The notes under the pieces: generated by a model | The model's input: only the letters and a program-made list of their open reading frames with translations | Database searches by the model: none | Told to the model about the DNA's origin: nothing | Translations under genes and position numbers: made by a program | Part shown: positions 45,073-54,149 of the stretch, piece by piece | How the letters are laid out: every line of letters starts with the position of its first letter | Numbering within the stretch: position 1 is the first letter of the stretch | From: Rhodobacterales bacterium | GTDB lineage: Bacteria > Pseudomonadota > Alphaproteobacteria > Rhodobacterales > Rhodobacteraceae | Reading direction: 5' to 3' | Assembly (NCBI GenBank): GCA_025362795.1 | Contig: JANYFE010000107.1 | Span: forward strand, 1-59,433 | DNA: 59,433 nt

Positions 45073-45159
45073 ATGTACCGTTTCTTTGACATGGCTGATC
45101 ACGCCCGCCTGCCTTGGCGCTTTACCCAGCGTCTGCGGTCGATTCTCGCGCGTCATTGA
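45073..45159 (+). CDS. Possible leader peptide upstream of leuC
   Basis: A 28-codon frame, MYRFFDMADHARLPWRFTQR then LRSILARH, runs through the gap between the DUF3563-like gene and leuC. Its stop codon falls inside the first of two hairpins, the second of which ends in a T-run 34 bases before leuC. It has three Leu codons, not in a run. The layout resembles an attenuator, but the ribosome-binding site is weak and the frame could be chance. Confidence 0.3.
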   Translation: MYRFFDMADHARLPWRFTQRLRSILARH

Positions 45160-45186
45160 CGCGCCTAGCGCTTTCGCGCGCTTTTT
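45148..45186 (+). terminator. Two stacked hairpins with T-tail upstream of leuC
   Basis: GCGCGTC-ATT-GACGCGC (45148-45164) is followed by AGCGC-TTTCGC-GCGCT and TTTT (45167-45186). The second is an intrinsic terminator in form. It may end the DUF3563-like transcript or act as an attenuator for leuC, which starts 34 bases further on. Confidence 0.6.
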
Positions 45187-45219
45187 AGCCAAAACTCCCC
45201 ATAGCTGAATGAGAGAGCC

Positions 45220-46629
45220 ATGACCGCTCGCACCCTGTACGACAAAATCTGGGACGACCATATGGTCCATCAGGCCGAGGACGGCACCTGCCTTCTGTAT
45301 ATCGACCGCCATCTGGTCCACGAAGTTACGTCGCCGCAGGCATTTGAAGGCCTGCGGATGACCGGTCGCCGCGTGCGTGCGCCCGAAAAGACCATCGCGG
45401 TGCCCGACCATAACGTCCCGACCACACTGGACCGCGCCAATGCTGCGACGATGACCGAAGACAGCCGCATACAGGTCGAGGCGCTGGACAAGAACGCCCG
45501 CGATTTCGGGATCAACTACTATCCGGTCAGCGACGTGCGGCAAGGCATTGTCCATATCATCGGCCCGGAACAGGGCTGGACCCTGCCCGGCATGACCATC
45601 GTATGCGGCGATTCGCACACCGCGACGCACGGCGCGTTTGGGGCACTGGCGCATGGCATTGGCACGTCAGAGGTGGAACATGTGCTGGCAACCCAGACGC
45701 TGATCCAGCGCAAGGCCAAGAATATGAAGGTGGAAATCACCGGGTCACTGATGCCGGGCGTCACTGCCAAGGACATCACCCTGTCGGTAATTGGTGCGAC
45801 CGGCACCGCGGGCGGCACCGGCTATGTCATCGAATACTGCGGTCAGGCGATCCGCGAACTGTCGATGGAAGGCCGGATGACAGTCTGCAACATGGCGATC
45901 GAGGGTGGCGCACGCGCCGGTCTGATCGCCCCGGACGAGAAAACCTACGCCTATTGCAATGGTCGCCCCCATGCGCCGAAGGGCGCGGACTGGGATGCAG
46001 CCTTGGGTTATTGGAAGACCATGTTCACCGACGAAGGCGCGCATTTCGACAAGGTCGTGACGCTGCGGGCCGAGAATATCGCGCCCGTCGTGACCTGGGG
46101 CACCTCGCCCGAAGACGTGCTGCCGATCACCGGGGTCGTGCCGTCGCCCAGCGACTTTTCGGGTGGCAAGGTCGAGGCCGTGCAGCGGTCCCTGGACTAT
46201 ATGGGTCTTGTGCCGGGACAAAAGCTGTCAGAGATCAAGATCGACACCGTGTTTATCGGGTCTTGCACCAATGGCCGGATCGAAGACCTGCGGGCTGCTG
46301 CGGCGATTCTGAAGGGCCGCAAGAAAAAAGACGGTTTGCGCGCGATGGTCGTGCCGGGATCGGGTCTGGTGCGTGCGCAAGCAGAGCAAGAAGGTCTGGC
46401 GCAGATCTTCATCGACGCCGGGTTTGAATGGCGACTGGCAGGGTGCTCCATGTGTCTGGCGATGAACCCCGACCAGCTGGCACCGGGCGAGCGTTGTGCG
46501 GCCACATCGAATCGCAATTTCGAAGGGCGTCAGGGCCGCGGCGGCCGCACCCATCTTTTGTCACCGCAAATGGCGGCGGCGGCGGCGATCACCGGGCATC
46601 TGACCGACGTGCGCGACTTGATGGTTTGA
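45220..46629 (+). CDS. leuC: 3-isopropylmalate dehydratase large subunit
   Basis: LeuC with LeuD isomerises 2- to 3-isopropylmalate in leucine synthesis through a [4Fe-4S] cluster. The 469-residue protein has [46 protein letters not shown], and the cluster Cys residues in [13 protein letters not shown] and in [12 protein letters not shown]. The length is normal for the bacterial LeuC type. The ATG at 45220 follows GAGAG. leuD is not adjacent but lies 2.8 kb away, behind a PEP-CTERM-like gene and a glycosyltransferase. Confidence 0.97.
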   Translation: MTARTLYDKIWDDHMVHQAEDGTCLLYIDRHLVHEVTSPQAFEGLRMTGRRVRAPEKTIAVPDHNVPTTLDRANAATMTEDSRIQVEALDKNARDFGINYYPVSDVRQGIVHIIGPEQGWTLPGMTIVCGDSHTATHGAFGALAHGIGTSEVEHVLATQTLIQRKAKNMKVEITGSLMPGVTAKDITLSVIGATGTAGGTGYVIEYCGQAIRELSMEGRMTVCNMAIEGGARAGLIAPDEKTYAYCNGRPHAPKGADWDAALGYWKTMFTDEGAHFDKVVTLRAENIAPVVTWGTSPEDVLPITGVVPSPSDFSGGKVEAVQRSLDYMGLVPGQKLSEIKIDTVFIGSCTNGRIEDLRAAAAILKGRKKKDGLRAMVVPGSGLVRAQAEQEGLAQIFIDAGFEWRLAGCSMCLAMNPDQLAPGERCAATSNRNFEGRQGRGGRTHLLSPQMAAAAAITGHLTDVRDLMV

Positions 46630-47051
46630 ACTTACAACTTTTGATTGATTACAGAAATTTTACTATACTGGCGCGATGTGTCAACCATCGCGCCAGCGTT
46701 AAAACACCGCGCTCGCTGACCTGAACCGACTGCGCCAAAGGTTCACCGCGATTCGCAGGCTACTCCGCCAACGCACCGTTGCAGCGCATGTCCAATCCCG
46801 TAAATTCCTCCCTGATGGATACAAGACGGAAACTACCGCAATCACGGGTTGCAAAATTGCGGCAACATCATGTAAAAAATGCCTTATTTTAGCCACCATC
46901 TTGCGGGGCAGGGGATGTCGTTCTAAGTATCCAAATAGGGCTTGGGATTTACTCAGTTCGCGCTCCGGCGCGGCAGAACATAGCCGAAAGAAGCAAACTT
47001 GATCTGTAGGTCGCGTTAACAATTTAGAGTTGTAAAAAGTAGGGGAATTCA
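46630..47051. other. AT-rich intergenic region between leuC and the PEP-CTERM gene
   Basis: This 422-base stretch has clearly lower GC than the surrounding genes and no credible protein frame. It contains the strong inverted repeat at 46668-46696 near its start, and probably the promoter of the downstream gene. AT-rich tracts such as CATGTAAAAAATGCC near 46872 and TTTAGAGTTGTAAAAAG just before the GTG are the likely promoter area. Nothing else is recognised. Confidence 0.5.
46668..46696. terminator. 11-bp inverted repeat downstream of leuC
   Basis: CTGGCGCGATG-TGTCAAC-CATCGCGCCAG is a perfect 11-bp stem with a 7-base loop starting 39 bases after the leuC stop. It is the probable leuC terminator, although no T-run follows. 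It could also be an operator for the next gene. Confidence 0.6.
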
Positions 47052-47828
47052 GTGAAAAAGATTTTAGGGACTGCAGCAGCGATTTGCTTCATGGCGTTCT
47101 CGGCGGACGCTGCGGTTGTTAAATTGACCGGCATTTCCGCACAATGGACCACGACTAACCCCCTGATCACTGACGGCCTGGGTACCAACAGCATCAAGTG
47201 GGGCGATCCGGCAACTGCCGCAGGCAAAAGCGGCTATGATTTCAACGCTGCCGCTGCGCCGTCGAATGACATCGCCCCGGGGTCGCGTTTTGCGCTGGGC
47301 GATTTCGTCCACCAGAACAATCCAATCTTTGGTCAGTCGATTTCGCAAGCCACGCTGGTGGTTGCCATCAAATTGATGATCGGCGCAACCGAGCAACTTG
47401 TGAACACCTCCTATGTCTTCAGCCATTGGGAAACCCCCAATATCCCGGCGACCGGCGCGAATTGCGCGAACGGCGCAGCCTATGGCACGGGCGTTAACTC
47501 AGCGGGCTGTGCCGACCGAGTCACCGCGCTGGTCAATCTGGGATCGTCCTCCAGCTTCCTGATTGGCACTGACGAATATGTGTTCACCTTCGAAGGATTC
47601 AAGGTTGGCACGGAAACGTTCAACCAATTCTGGACCATCGAACAGGCCGACAACATGGCATCCCTCAGCGGCAGCTATGTTCTCAAGTCCTGCGTGGTCA
47701 GCGGGATCGGTTGTGGGACCGGCGGTGTCGATCCGGTTTCAGAAGTGCCGGTGCCGGCCGCGGGCTTGATGCTGGTTGCGGGCATCGGCGGCCTGATTGC
47801 AGCCAAGCGCAGACGTCGCGCCGCCTGA
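47052..47828 (+). CDS. PEP-CTERM-type secreted protein, THxN-like family
   Basis: This 258-residue protein has a Sec signal (cleavage after SADA near residue 20) and ends with a protein-sorting tail: VPVPAAGLMLVAGIGGLIAAK followed by RRRRAA. The VPxPAAG motif plus helix plus basic tail is the VPLPA/PEP-CTERM type recognised by exosortase-like enzymes. The central FVHQNNPI and TLVV resemble the THxN family of such proteins. It would be exported and anchored or released at the surface. No exosortase gene is seen here. It starts with GTG at 47052 after AGGGGAATTC. The neighbouring GT4 could modify such proteins, which is inference. Confidence 0.8.
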   Translation: MKKILGTAAAICFMAFSADAAVVKLTGISAQWTTTNPLITDGLGTNSIKWGDPATAAGKSGYDFNAAAAPSNDIAPGSRFALGDFVHQNNPIFGQSISQATLVVAIKLMIGATEQLVNTSYVFSHWETPNIPATGANCANGAAYGTGVNSAGCADRVTALVNLGSSSSFLIGTDEYVFTFEGFKVGTETFNQFWTIEQADNMASLSGSYVLKSCVVSGIGCGTGGVDPVSEVPVPAAGLMLVAGIGGLIAAKRRRRAA

Positions 47829-47850
47829 AGTTCGATGACCCCAACACCCG

Positions 47851-47880
47851 ACGGCAGCGCAGAAATGACGCTGCCGTTTT
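47851..47880 (+). terminator. Intrinsic terminator after the PEP-CTERM gene
   Basis: ACGGCAGCG-CAGAAATGA-CGCTGCCGT followed by TTT is a 9-bp stem with a T-tail, 23 bases after the PEP-CTERM stop codon. Confidence 0.85.
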
Positions 47881-48003
47881 GCATGAGACACGCAGTTGCG
47901 ACTCGGCGGCCCGTTGGCAATTTGTGCTAGGCTTTGTGCCGGGCAATGCAGTAAGGGGTCTGATGCCGCATGTCCCGGCAAGGAAGGGCTTGATTTAAGA
48001 CAG

Positions 48004-48025
48004 GGGCACCGCGATTGAGGTGCCC
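48004..48025. repeat. Inverted repeat upstream of the GT4 gene
   Basis: GGGCACC-GCGATTGA-GGTGCCC is a perfect 7-bp stem located 35 bases before the GT4 ATG, so it lies in the likely mRNA leader or promoter. It could be a regulatory hairpin. Confidence 0.4.
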
Positions 48026-48060
48026 GATTTGACATTTCACCGAAACAGGAAACCGACGCA

Positions 48061-49359
48061 ATGGCAGCCATCCGGCCAAAAGTCTTGATCATCGCAGAGG
48101 CCGCCAATCCGCAATGGACCTCGGTTCCCCTGGTCGGCTGGTCCTTGGCCGCTGCCTTGCGCGACGTGGCGGATGTGCATCTTGTCACCCAGATCCGCAA
48201 CCGCGCGGCGATCCTTGCCGAAGGCTGGGTTGAAGGCCTCGACTTCACAGCCATCGATTCCGAAGCCCTGATGCGCCCGGCGTGGAAACTTGCGACCCTG
48301 CTGCGGATGGGCAAGGGCAAGGGGTGGTCAACCCTGTCTGCCATCACTGCTGCTACCTATCCCTATTTTGAATATCTGGTGTGGAAACAGTTTGGCACCC
48401 GGATCTGCGCCAAAGAATTCGACATCGTGCACCGCGTCACACCTTTGTCGCCCACCTCGGTCAGCAGTCTGGCCAGGAAATGCAAAGCCGCAGGTGTCCC
48501 CTTTGTGCTGGGGCCGCTGAATGGTGGGGTGCCCTGGCCGAAAGGCTTTGACGCGGCGCGGCGGCGCGAGAGAGAATGGCTGTCTTATGTGCGGGGCGCT
48601 TACAAGTCGCTGCCCGGGCTGCGGCGGATGCACAAGGATGCGGCGGCGATCCTTGTGGCCTCTGAACACACCATGACCGAGATTCCGCAGGAATATCGCT
48701 CGAAAGCCGTCTACATCCCTGAAAACGCGATTGACCCGGCCCGTTTCAACCTGAGTGCCCCGCAAGACCTGACCGCACCGCTGCGGGCGGTTTTTGTCGG
48801 TCGGTTGGTGCCATACAAAGGCCCCGACATGCTGTTGGAGGCGATGGCCCCCCTGCTGGCAGAGGGTCGCATGGTGCTCGACATCATTGGCTCAGGTCCG
48901 CTGGAGCCCACTTTGCGCGACTTGGCCCGCGACCTGCCCGGCGTCACCTTTCACGGCTGGCTTGACCACAAGGACGTGCAGGCCGTCATGGCGCAGGCCA
49001 ACCTGCTCAGCTTTCCGTCGATCCGCGAATTTGGCGGCGGTGTTGTGCTGGAGGCGATGGCACTTGGTGTCGTTCCCGTGGTATGCGCCTATGGAGGTCC
49101 GGCGGAACTTGTGTCACCCGACACCGGCTATGCCCTGCCCATCGGTACCCGCGCCCAGATTGTCGAACGGTTCGGCGCAAGCCTCCGGTCGATTTGTGAC
49201 AACCCTGCCGCACTGCCCGCCCTTGGCAAAACGGCGCAGACCCGCATTGCTCAGAACTTCACCTGGGCCCAGAAAGCCTGCCAGATCGCCAGTGTTTACG
49301 AATGGGTTACAGGCAACCGCAGCGAGCGTCCCAATCCATTCGGACGCAACCCAACCTGA
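48061..49359 (+). CDS. Glycosyltransferase family 4 protein
   Basis: This 432-residue protein has a GT-B fold with the GT4 signature: [50 protein letters not shown], and [17 protein letters not shown] carrying the E-x7-E nucleotide-sugar motif. The N-terminal half has a variable acceptor domain ([20 protein letters not shown]). It probably builds a cell-surface glycan from a nucleotide sugar at the cytoplasmic side. The acceptor is unknown. It is between a PEP-CTERM gene and leuD. The C-terminal basic tail [14 protein letters not shown] is unusual but short. Confidence 0.87.
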   Translation: MAAIRPKVLIIAEAANPQWTSVPLVGWSLAAALRDVADVHLVTQIRNRAAILAEGWVEGLDFTAIDSEALMRPAWKLATLLRMGKGKGWSTLSAITAATYPYFEYLVWKQFGTRICAKEFDIVHRVTPLSPTSVSSLARKCKAAGVPFVLGPLNGGVPWPKGFDAARRREREWLSYVRGAYKSLPGLRRMHKDAAAILVASEHTMTEIPQEYRSKAVYIPENAIDPARFNLSAPQDLTAPLRAVFVGRLVPYKGPDMLLEAMAPLLAEGRMVLDIIGSGPLEPTLRDLARDLPGVTFHGWLDHKDVQAVMAQANLLSFPSIREFGGGVVLEAMALGVVPVVCAYGGPAELVSPDTGYALPIGTRAQIVERFGASLRSICDNPAALPALGKTAQTRIAQNFTWAQKACQIASVYEWVTGNRSERPNPFGRNPT

Positions 49360-49397
49360 ACGTCATCGTCAATTCGACCCTACGAAAGCCAGATACC

Positions 49398-50003
49398 ATG
49401 GACAAATTCACCACTCTGACCGGCATCGCGGCGCCCATGCCCCTGGTCAATATCGACACAGACATGATCATCCCCAAGCAGTTCCTGAAGACCATCGCCC
49501 GCACTGGCCTTGGCAAGAACCTGTTTGACGAGATGCGCTTTACCCAGGACGGCGCAGAGATTCCGGGTTTCGTACTGAACCAGCCGGCGTATCGCCATGC
49601 CGAGCTGATCATCGCGGGCGACAATTTCGGCTGCGGTTCGTCGCGTGAACATGCGCCCTGGGCTCTCCTCGATTTCGGGATTCGCTGCGTCATCAGCACC
49701 TCTTTCGCCGACATTTTCTACAACAACTGTTTCAAGAACGGCATTCTGCCGATCATCATGCCGCAAGACGCTGTGGATGTGCTGATGGCCGATGCCAAAA
49801 AGGGTGCCAACGCCCGGCAGACCGTGGACCTTGCCGGCCAGACCGTCACCACCTCAGACGGGCAGGTCTTTGGGTTCGAAATTGACCCCTTCCGCAAGCA
49901 CTGCCTGATGAATGGTCTGGACGATATTGGCCTGACGCTGGAAAAAGTCAGTGCCATCGACACATTCGAATCCCGGCTCGCCACCCTGCGTCCTTGGGCG
50001 TAA
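49398..50003 (+). CDS. leuD: 3-isopropylmalate dehydratase small subunit
   Basis: LeuD is the swivelling domain partner of LeuC in leucine synthesis. The 201-residue protein has [38 protein letters not shown] and [17 protein letters not shown], all LeuD marks. The ATG at 49398 gives the usual [16 protein letters not shown]. It starts 38 bases after the GT4 gene and ends in a strong terminator, so it may share transcription with the GT4 gene. Confidence 0.96.
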   Translation: MDKFTTLTGIAAPMPLVNIDTDMIIPKQFLKTIARTGLGKNLFDEMRFTQDGAEIPGFVLNQPAYRHAELIIAGDNFGCGSSREHAPWALLDFGIRCVISTSFADIFYNNCFKNGILPIIMPQDAVDVLMADAKKGANARQTVDLAGQTVTTSDGQVFGFEIDPFRKHCLMNGLDDIGLTLEKVSAIDTFESRLATLRPWA

Positions 50004-50028
50004 ACCCGTCAAAATCACCACATCTTGT

Positions 50029-50066
50029 GCCGCCCTGGGCGTTAACCCAGAGGCGGCCTTTTTTTC
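50029..50066 (+). terminator. Intrinsic terminator after leuD
   Basis: GCCGCC-CTGGG-CGTTAA-CCCAG-A-GGCGGC forms an 11-bp stem with one bulged A, followed by CTTTTTTT. It is the strongest terminator in the window and lies 25 bases after the leuD stop. Confidence 0.92.
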
Positions 50067-50270
50067 ACCATTGTAATGATTCAATCCTGCAACACCACGT
50101 CCCTCAAAGTGCCACACAGATTGCGTGTTGTTTACCAAAGGGTTGCAGCACTGGATGAAAGAAGGCACAATTTGGGCAAGATTGAGGCGGCCCGCCATAA
50201 TGTGCGGGAGTTCATCGGAACAAGGGCCTGGCAGAGCATCAGGTTCGTCCGGACGAAGGGTACAGGGGCG

Positions 50271-51110
50271 GTGTTTTCCCGACTGACAGGTGCGGCCACA
50301 CGCGCGGTACTGGTGATGCTTGTCATCGCCACGCCGACCGTGTTGCTGATCGACGTGCGGCCTGACAGCCAGCAGATGGTCGCGCTGGTCGCACTGTTTG
50401 CGGCGGCGCTGACCTTTGTCGAATACAACGCAGTCTACCCCGGTCTGGTCGAGTTTCGCGACGCGCCGCCGTTCAACCGCATCCGCTTTCTGATGCTGTT
50501 CGCCACCGTGTTTTGCCTGTCTGCCATCGAACGTGGCCGGATACAGCCTTCGACCATGACCGAACTGATCCACGCCGTCGGTGCGCTGATCGGCTTGTCG
50601 ATGGATTTCCCCTACAGCCCGGTGCGGCTGGCCACGCTGATGATGGCATCAGACTCGACCGATCAGCAAATTGCCGCAGTGCGGACGGCAGCGGGCATGT
50701 CCTACCTGATCTCGCTGGTGTCTTTGGCAATCTTCGCGATCCAGCTGCGGGTCGGGTCTTGGCCGAACCGCGATCGCGCTTTCAACGTCTGGGTCAATTT
50801 GCCGACCTTCGACCCAACCTCGGGCGGCGATGTTGTTGCACGGCTGACCCGGGACGCCCGCGTTAACATTGCGTTAGGGTTTCTGCTGCCATTCTTGAGC
50901 CCAGCTGTGGTCGCGGTGGCTTCAGCAGGATTTCAACCGCTGGAGCTGACTTCGGCGCAAACCCTGGTCTGGACGATGACGGCATGGGCCTTTCTCCCCG
51001 CCAGCCTGTTCATGCGCGGCATCGCGATGGGCCGGGTGGCCGATATGATCAGCGAACGCCGCAAAGCCGAAAGCGGGCTGGCTGGTTCCGGGCAGTACGC
51101 GCCGGTCTGA
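50271..51110 (+). CDS. Integral membrane protein of unknown function
   Basis: This 279-residue protein has about seven hydrophobic segments: ATRAVLVMLVIATPTVLLID, MVALVALFAAALTFVEYNA, FLMLFATVFCLSAIE, and others, ending with the conserved-looking WAFLPASLFMRGIAMGRVADM. I do not recognise a named family. The GTG at 50271 preceded by AGGGGC is chosen because it begins MFSRLTGAATRAVL; the frame is open back to an ATG at 50076 with a less hydrophobic N-terminus, so the start is uncertain. Its stop overlaps the possible CTG start of the next gene. Confidence 0.65.
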   Translation: MFSRLTGAATRAVLVMLVIATPTVLLIDVRPDSQQMVALVALFAAALTFVEYNAVYPGLVEFRDAPPFNRIRFLMLFATVFCLSAIERGRIQPSTMTELIHAVGALIGLSMDFPYSPVRLATLMMASDSTDQQIAAVRTAAGMSYLISLVSLAIFAIQLRVGSWPNRDRAFNVWVNLPTFDPTSGGDVVARLTRDARVNIALGFLLPFLSPAVVAVASAGFQPLELTSAQTLVWTMTAWAFLPASLFMRGIAMGRVADMISERRKAESGLAGSGQYAPV

Positions 51111-52141
51111 TTTCCCTGTATCTGCTGACCCTGCCCTGCACCGCCGAAGTCGTGCGGCTGGCGACGTGGAATGCCGAACTGACCCGGCCCGGTCCGGGGT
51201 TGCTGTTGCAGGCGATTGGCCGGGGCAATGACCCCCAGATTGCGGCGGCAGAGGCGGTTCTGGTCCGGCTGAACGCCGATACCCTGCTGCTGACCGGGGT
51301 AGACTACGACTTTGGGCAGGCCGCTATAACCGCTCTGGCCGCGGATTTGAAACGGGCCGGGCTCGACTATCCTTATCTTCTCGCGCTGCGGCCCAACACT
51401 GGCGTGCCGACCGGGCTGGATCTGGACGGCAATGGCAATTTGGGCGAGGCGCGGGATGCGCAGGGCTTTGGCCGTTTTGCCGGATCGGCCGGCATGGCGG
51501 TTCTGTCGCACTTTCCCATTGGCGCGCCACGCGACTTTTCGCAACTGCTGTGGCGCGACCTGCCAGGTGCAGATTTGCCGCCCGATATAACCGAGGCGGC
51601 AAAGGCGGTGCAACGGCTGTCCACTGCCGGACATTACGAGGTGCCCGTCGCCGTGGCTGGCGGGTTGCGCCTGCTGGTCTGGTACGCAACCCCGCCAGTG
51701 TTCGATGGCCCGGAAGACCGCAACGGGCGGCGCAATCAGGATGAAACCGCATTCTGGTTGCGGCTGCTGGACGGCAGCCTGCCCTTCGCCCCGCCGCAAG
51801 CGCCGTTCGTGATTCTGGGCCAGCCCAACCTTGACCCGGTCGATGGCGATGGGCGGCACGCTGCGATCCGGGCTTTGTTGGCCAGTCCCGCCATCCAAGA
51901 CCCCCGGCCCGAAGGTGCGCGGGGCCGCAGCGATCCCGGTCAAAGTGGCGATCCGGGGTTGGATACCGCATTCTATCCCAAGGGCGTCGGCGGGCTGCGG
52001 GTGGATATGATCCTGCCCTCGGCGGGGCTTCAGGTGACGGCGGCGGGCGTGATGTGGCCCACCGATAGCGATGCTTTTGCGGCAACCCTCGCCGCCGCCT
52101 CGCGTCACCGGCCGGTCTGGGTAGAGATAGAAGTGCCGTAA
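50984..52141 (+). CDS. Endonuclease/exonuclease/phosphatase-family protein, uncertain start
   Basis: The protein has EEP-family features: VVRLATWNAEL at the start of the domain, VLSHFPIG in the middle, FVILGQPNLDPVDGDGRHAA, and VDMILPSAGLQVTAAGVMWP near the end. The usual metal-binding Asn of GDFN appears as GQPN, so catalysis is not certain. It has a secretion-like segment LISLYLLTLPCTA. From the only ATG upstream (50984) the segment lies behind 40 residues and the frame overlaps the upstream gene by 127 bases. An in-frame CTG at 51107 forms a CTGA overlap with that gene's stop and would give a normal signal peptide. It would be periplasmic. Confidence 0.65.
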   Translation: MGLSPRQPVHARHRDGPGGRYDQRTPQSRKRAGWFRAVRAGLISLYLLTLPCTAEVVRLATWNAELTRPGPGLLLQAIGRGNDPQIAAAEAVLVRLNADTLLLTGVDYDFGQAAITALAADLKRAGLDYPYLLALRPNTGVPTGLDLDGNGNLGEARDAQGFGRFAGSAGMAVLSHFPIGAPRDFSQLLWRDLPGADLPPDITEAAKAVQRLSTAGHYEVPVAVAGGLRLLVWYATPPVFDGPEDRNGRRNQDETAFWLRLLDGSLPFAPPQAPFVILGQPNLDPVDGDGRHAAIRALLASPAIQDPRPEGARGRSDPGQSGDPGLDTAFYPKGVGGLRVDMILPSAGLQVTAAGVMWPTDSDAFAATLAAASRHRPVWVEIEVP

Positions 52142-53025
52142 GCGGCCAGCAGCCGCGGGGCCAACACCGCCAGTTCGGCGCGCAGAACATCGTCAAGCGA
52201 CGTCAAACGGAAGTCCGGCAGCAACGCGGCCAAAGGTGCCGCGTCAAGGCTGTGCGAGGTCCGCCACAGATAACGCATCTCAACCAGTTCCCGCGCCAGT
52301 TCCCACAGCGGTGCAGTCAATCGCATCAGCCACCACGGATAGCCCCACAGCACCATACGCCGACCCGTCAGACGTTGCAGGCTGTTGGCAACCTCCTGCA
52401 TGGCCAGGGTAAGGCCAACAAAGGGGATATCGGCATAGGCCGGCAGGCTGGCGCGGCGATCTGCCAGCGCCACGAAAGCGCGGGCAAGGTCGGGCAGATA
52501 GGCATAGGCGCGTTTGGTGTCGCGGTCGGCCAGACTAATGACCCGACCCGATCCCACGTATTTCAGCGCGATCATGTTCCACAGGCTGCGCGGCGCCTCG
52601 GGGTCGATGAAATCGCCCGCCCGCAGGATGATCACGCGCAGACCTTTAGCGGTGGCGGCCTGAAAGTCGCTGTCCATCCGCGCCCGGATGCCGCCTTTAC
52701 GCGACAGCGGCCTGTGCGGCTTGTCGGCGTTCCACGGGCCGGGCTGGTCGCCGTAGACATAGACGTTGCCGGGTTGCAAAATGGTGGCCCCCGACGCCAG
52801 ACCCGCAGCAATCACGTCGCGGGTGATCGCCGGGATGATGTTGTCCCAGTCGTGATAGTTGGGCGGGTTCAGTCCGTTGAAGATCACGTCGGCACCCGTG
52901 GCAGCGACGGCCATGTCGGTGCCGCGCTGATACCTGCGAACCTGCCAGCCCGCCGCCGCAAAGGCTCTGGCCGCCTGCCCCCCCACCAAACCGTTTGCGC
53001 CAAGGATAAGAACCGTGTTTGCCAT
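52105..53025 (-). CDS. NAD-dependent epimerase/dehydratase-like protein
   Basis: This 306-residue protein has the Rossmann motif VLILGANGLVGGQAARAF at its N-terminus, then GATILQPGNVYVYGDQ (the S/T-Y-x3-K region is reduced to a Tyr in NVYVYG), and DTKRAYAYLPDLARAFVAL. This is the extended SDR/NAD(P)-binding family, with the substrate unknown. The ATG at 53025 is followed directly by the family start MANTVLILGANG; the longer frame to 53280 is antisense to the LysR gene. It overlaps the EEP-family gene end by 37 bases and diverges from a LysR gene 91 bases away, which may regulate it. Confidence 0.8.
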   Translation of the reverse strand: MANTVLILGANGLVGGQAARAFAAAGWQVRRYQRGTDMAVAATGADVIFNGLNPPNYHDWDNIIPAITRDVIAAGLASGATILQPGNVYVYGDQPGPWNADKPHRPLSRKGGIRARMDSDFQAATAKGLRVIILRAGDFIDPEAPRSLWNMIALKYVGSGRVISLADRDTKRAYAYLPDLARAFVALADRRASLPAYADIPFVGLTLAMQEVANSLQRLTGRRMVLWGYPWWLMRLTAPLWELARELVEMRYLWRTSHSLDAAPLAALLPDFRLTSLDDVLRAELAVLAPRLLAAYGTSISTQTGR

Positions 53026-53116
53026 GATGTTTCCTTTCAGGCTGATGGGACGACTATCGCCTCTTTGCGATTGAATGGGCATTGGCCGAAAGCCTTGATG
53101 TGCTATACATATCTGC

Positions 53117-54001
53117 ATGGATAATTCCCCAGACTGGACCCTGTACCGTTCTTTCTTGGCCGTGGCCGAAACCGGCTCGCTGTCCGCCGCCGCCCGCGCC
53201 TTGCACCTGAGCCAGCCCACCCTCGGCCGCCATATCACCGATCTGGCAGCCGCATTGCAGGTCACGCTGTTCACCCGCACAGCGCGGGGGCTGATGCTGA
53301 CCGACGCCGGGGCCGCGATGGTGCCTCCGGCATGTCAGATGCGGGATGCGGCGGCGGCGCTGGCGCTGCTGGCGGCGGGCCATGAAGGGTCTCTGCAAGG
53401 CACTGTGCGCCTGACCGCCAGCCGCGCCGTGTCGCATTATCTGCTACCACGGATGCTCGCCGATTTGCGGCTGCAGGAACCGGGAATCGAGATTGAACTG
53501 GTGCCCTCTGACAGCACCGAAAACCTGCTGTTCCGCGAGGCGGATATCGCCCTGCGCATGTATCGCCCGACCCAGCCCGACGTGGTGACGCGGCATCTGT
53601 GCGATCTGCCGATCGCGATATATGGCGCGAAGACGTTTCTGGACCGGCATGGCCGCCCACAGGATGCGGCGGCGCTGCTGGCGCTGGATTTTGTCGGGTT
53701 TGACCGCGACGATCTCCTGTTGCGGATGATGGCGATGCTGGGGGTCACGCGGCGCCGCGAAGATTTCAAGACACGCTGCGATGATCAGCTGGTGTACTGG
53801 AACCTGGTGCGGGCGGGCTGTGGCATAGGTGCAGCGCAACGTGTGATCGGGGATGGCGACCCCCTGTTGGAAAGGATCGCGGACTTCGTGACCCTCCCGC
53901 CCTTGCCGGTCTGGCTGACTGCCCCCGAGGCGCTGCGCCAGAACCCGCGCATCCGCCGGGTGCTGGATCATCTGGCGGCGGAGTTCCGGGCACTGGGATA
54001 G
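53117..54001 (+). CDS. LysR family transcriptional regulator
   Basis: This 294-residue protein has the LysR DNA-binding domain (LSAAARALHLSQPTLGRHITDLAAAL, residues 20-60) and an effector domain with VRLTASRAVSHYLLPRMLADL, EADIALRMYRPTQPDVV and VRAGCGIGAAQRVIGD. It is divergent from the epimerase-like gene with 91 bases between, the usual LysR/target layout, so that gene is the likely target. A hydrophobic effector pocket is suggested but no ligand can be named. Confidence 0.9.
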   Translation: MDNSPDWTLYRSFLAVAETGSLSAAARALHLSQPTLGRHITDLAAALQVTLFTRTARGLMLTDAGAAMVPPACQMRDAAAALALLAAGHEGSLQGTVRLTASRAVSHYLLPRMLADLRLQEPGIEIELVPSDSTENLLFREADIALRMYRPTQPDVVTRHLCDLPIAIYGAKTFLDRHGRPQDAAALLALDFVGFDRDDLLLRMMAMLGVTRRREDFKTRCDDQLVYWNLVRAGCGIGAAQRVIGDGDPLLERIADFVTLPPLPVWLTAPEALRQNPRIRRVLDHLAAEFRALG

Positions 54002-54149
54002 CGGCTTTGCGCCCTCGCTGTTCCGCAGACCGAACGGTGTTCGGCATCCGCGCGAGGCACGCTTATTCTGAAAGCAGCGGCAGCTTGCCTTGACCAACCC
54101 GCCCCCATTGGCTAGGCCACGCCAACCATTCGCATCAAGGAAAACGCCC

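Noticed and set aside
52252-53124. 290-codon plus-strand open frame opposite the epimerase-like gene
   Set aside because: Antisense shadow without family motifs; the minus-strand gene has a clear Rossmann start.
54090-54149. Upstream TTG start for leuB
   Set aside because: It adds 20 non-conserved residues; the GTG at 54150 has a ribosome-binding site and gives the family N-terminus.
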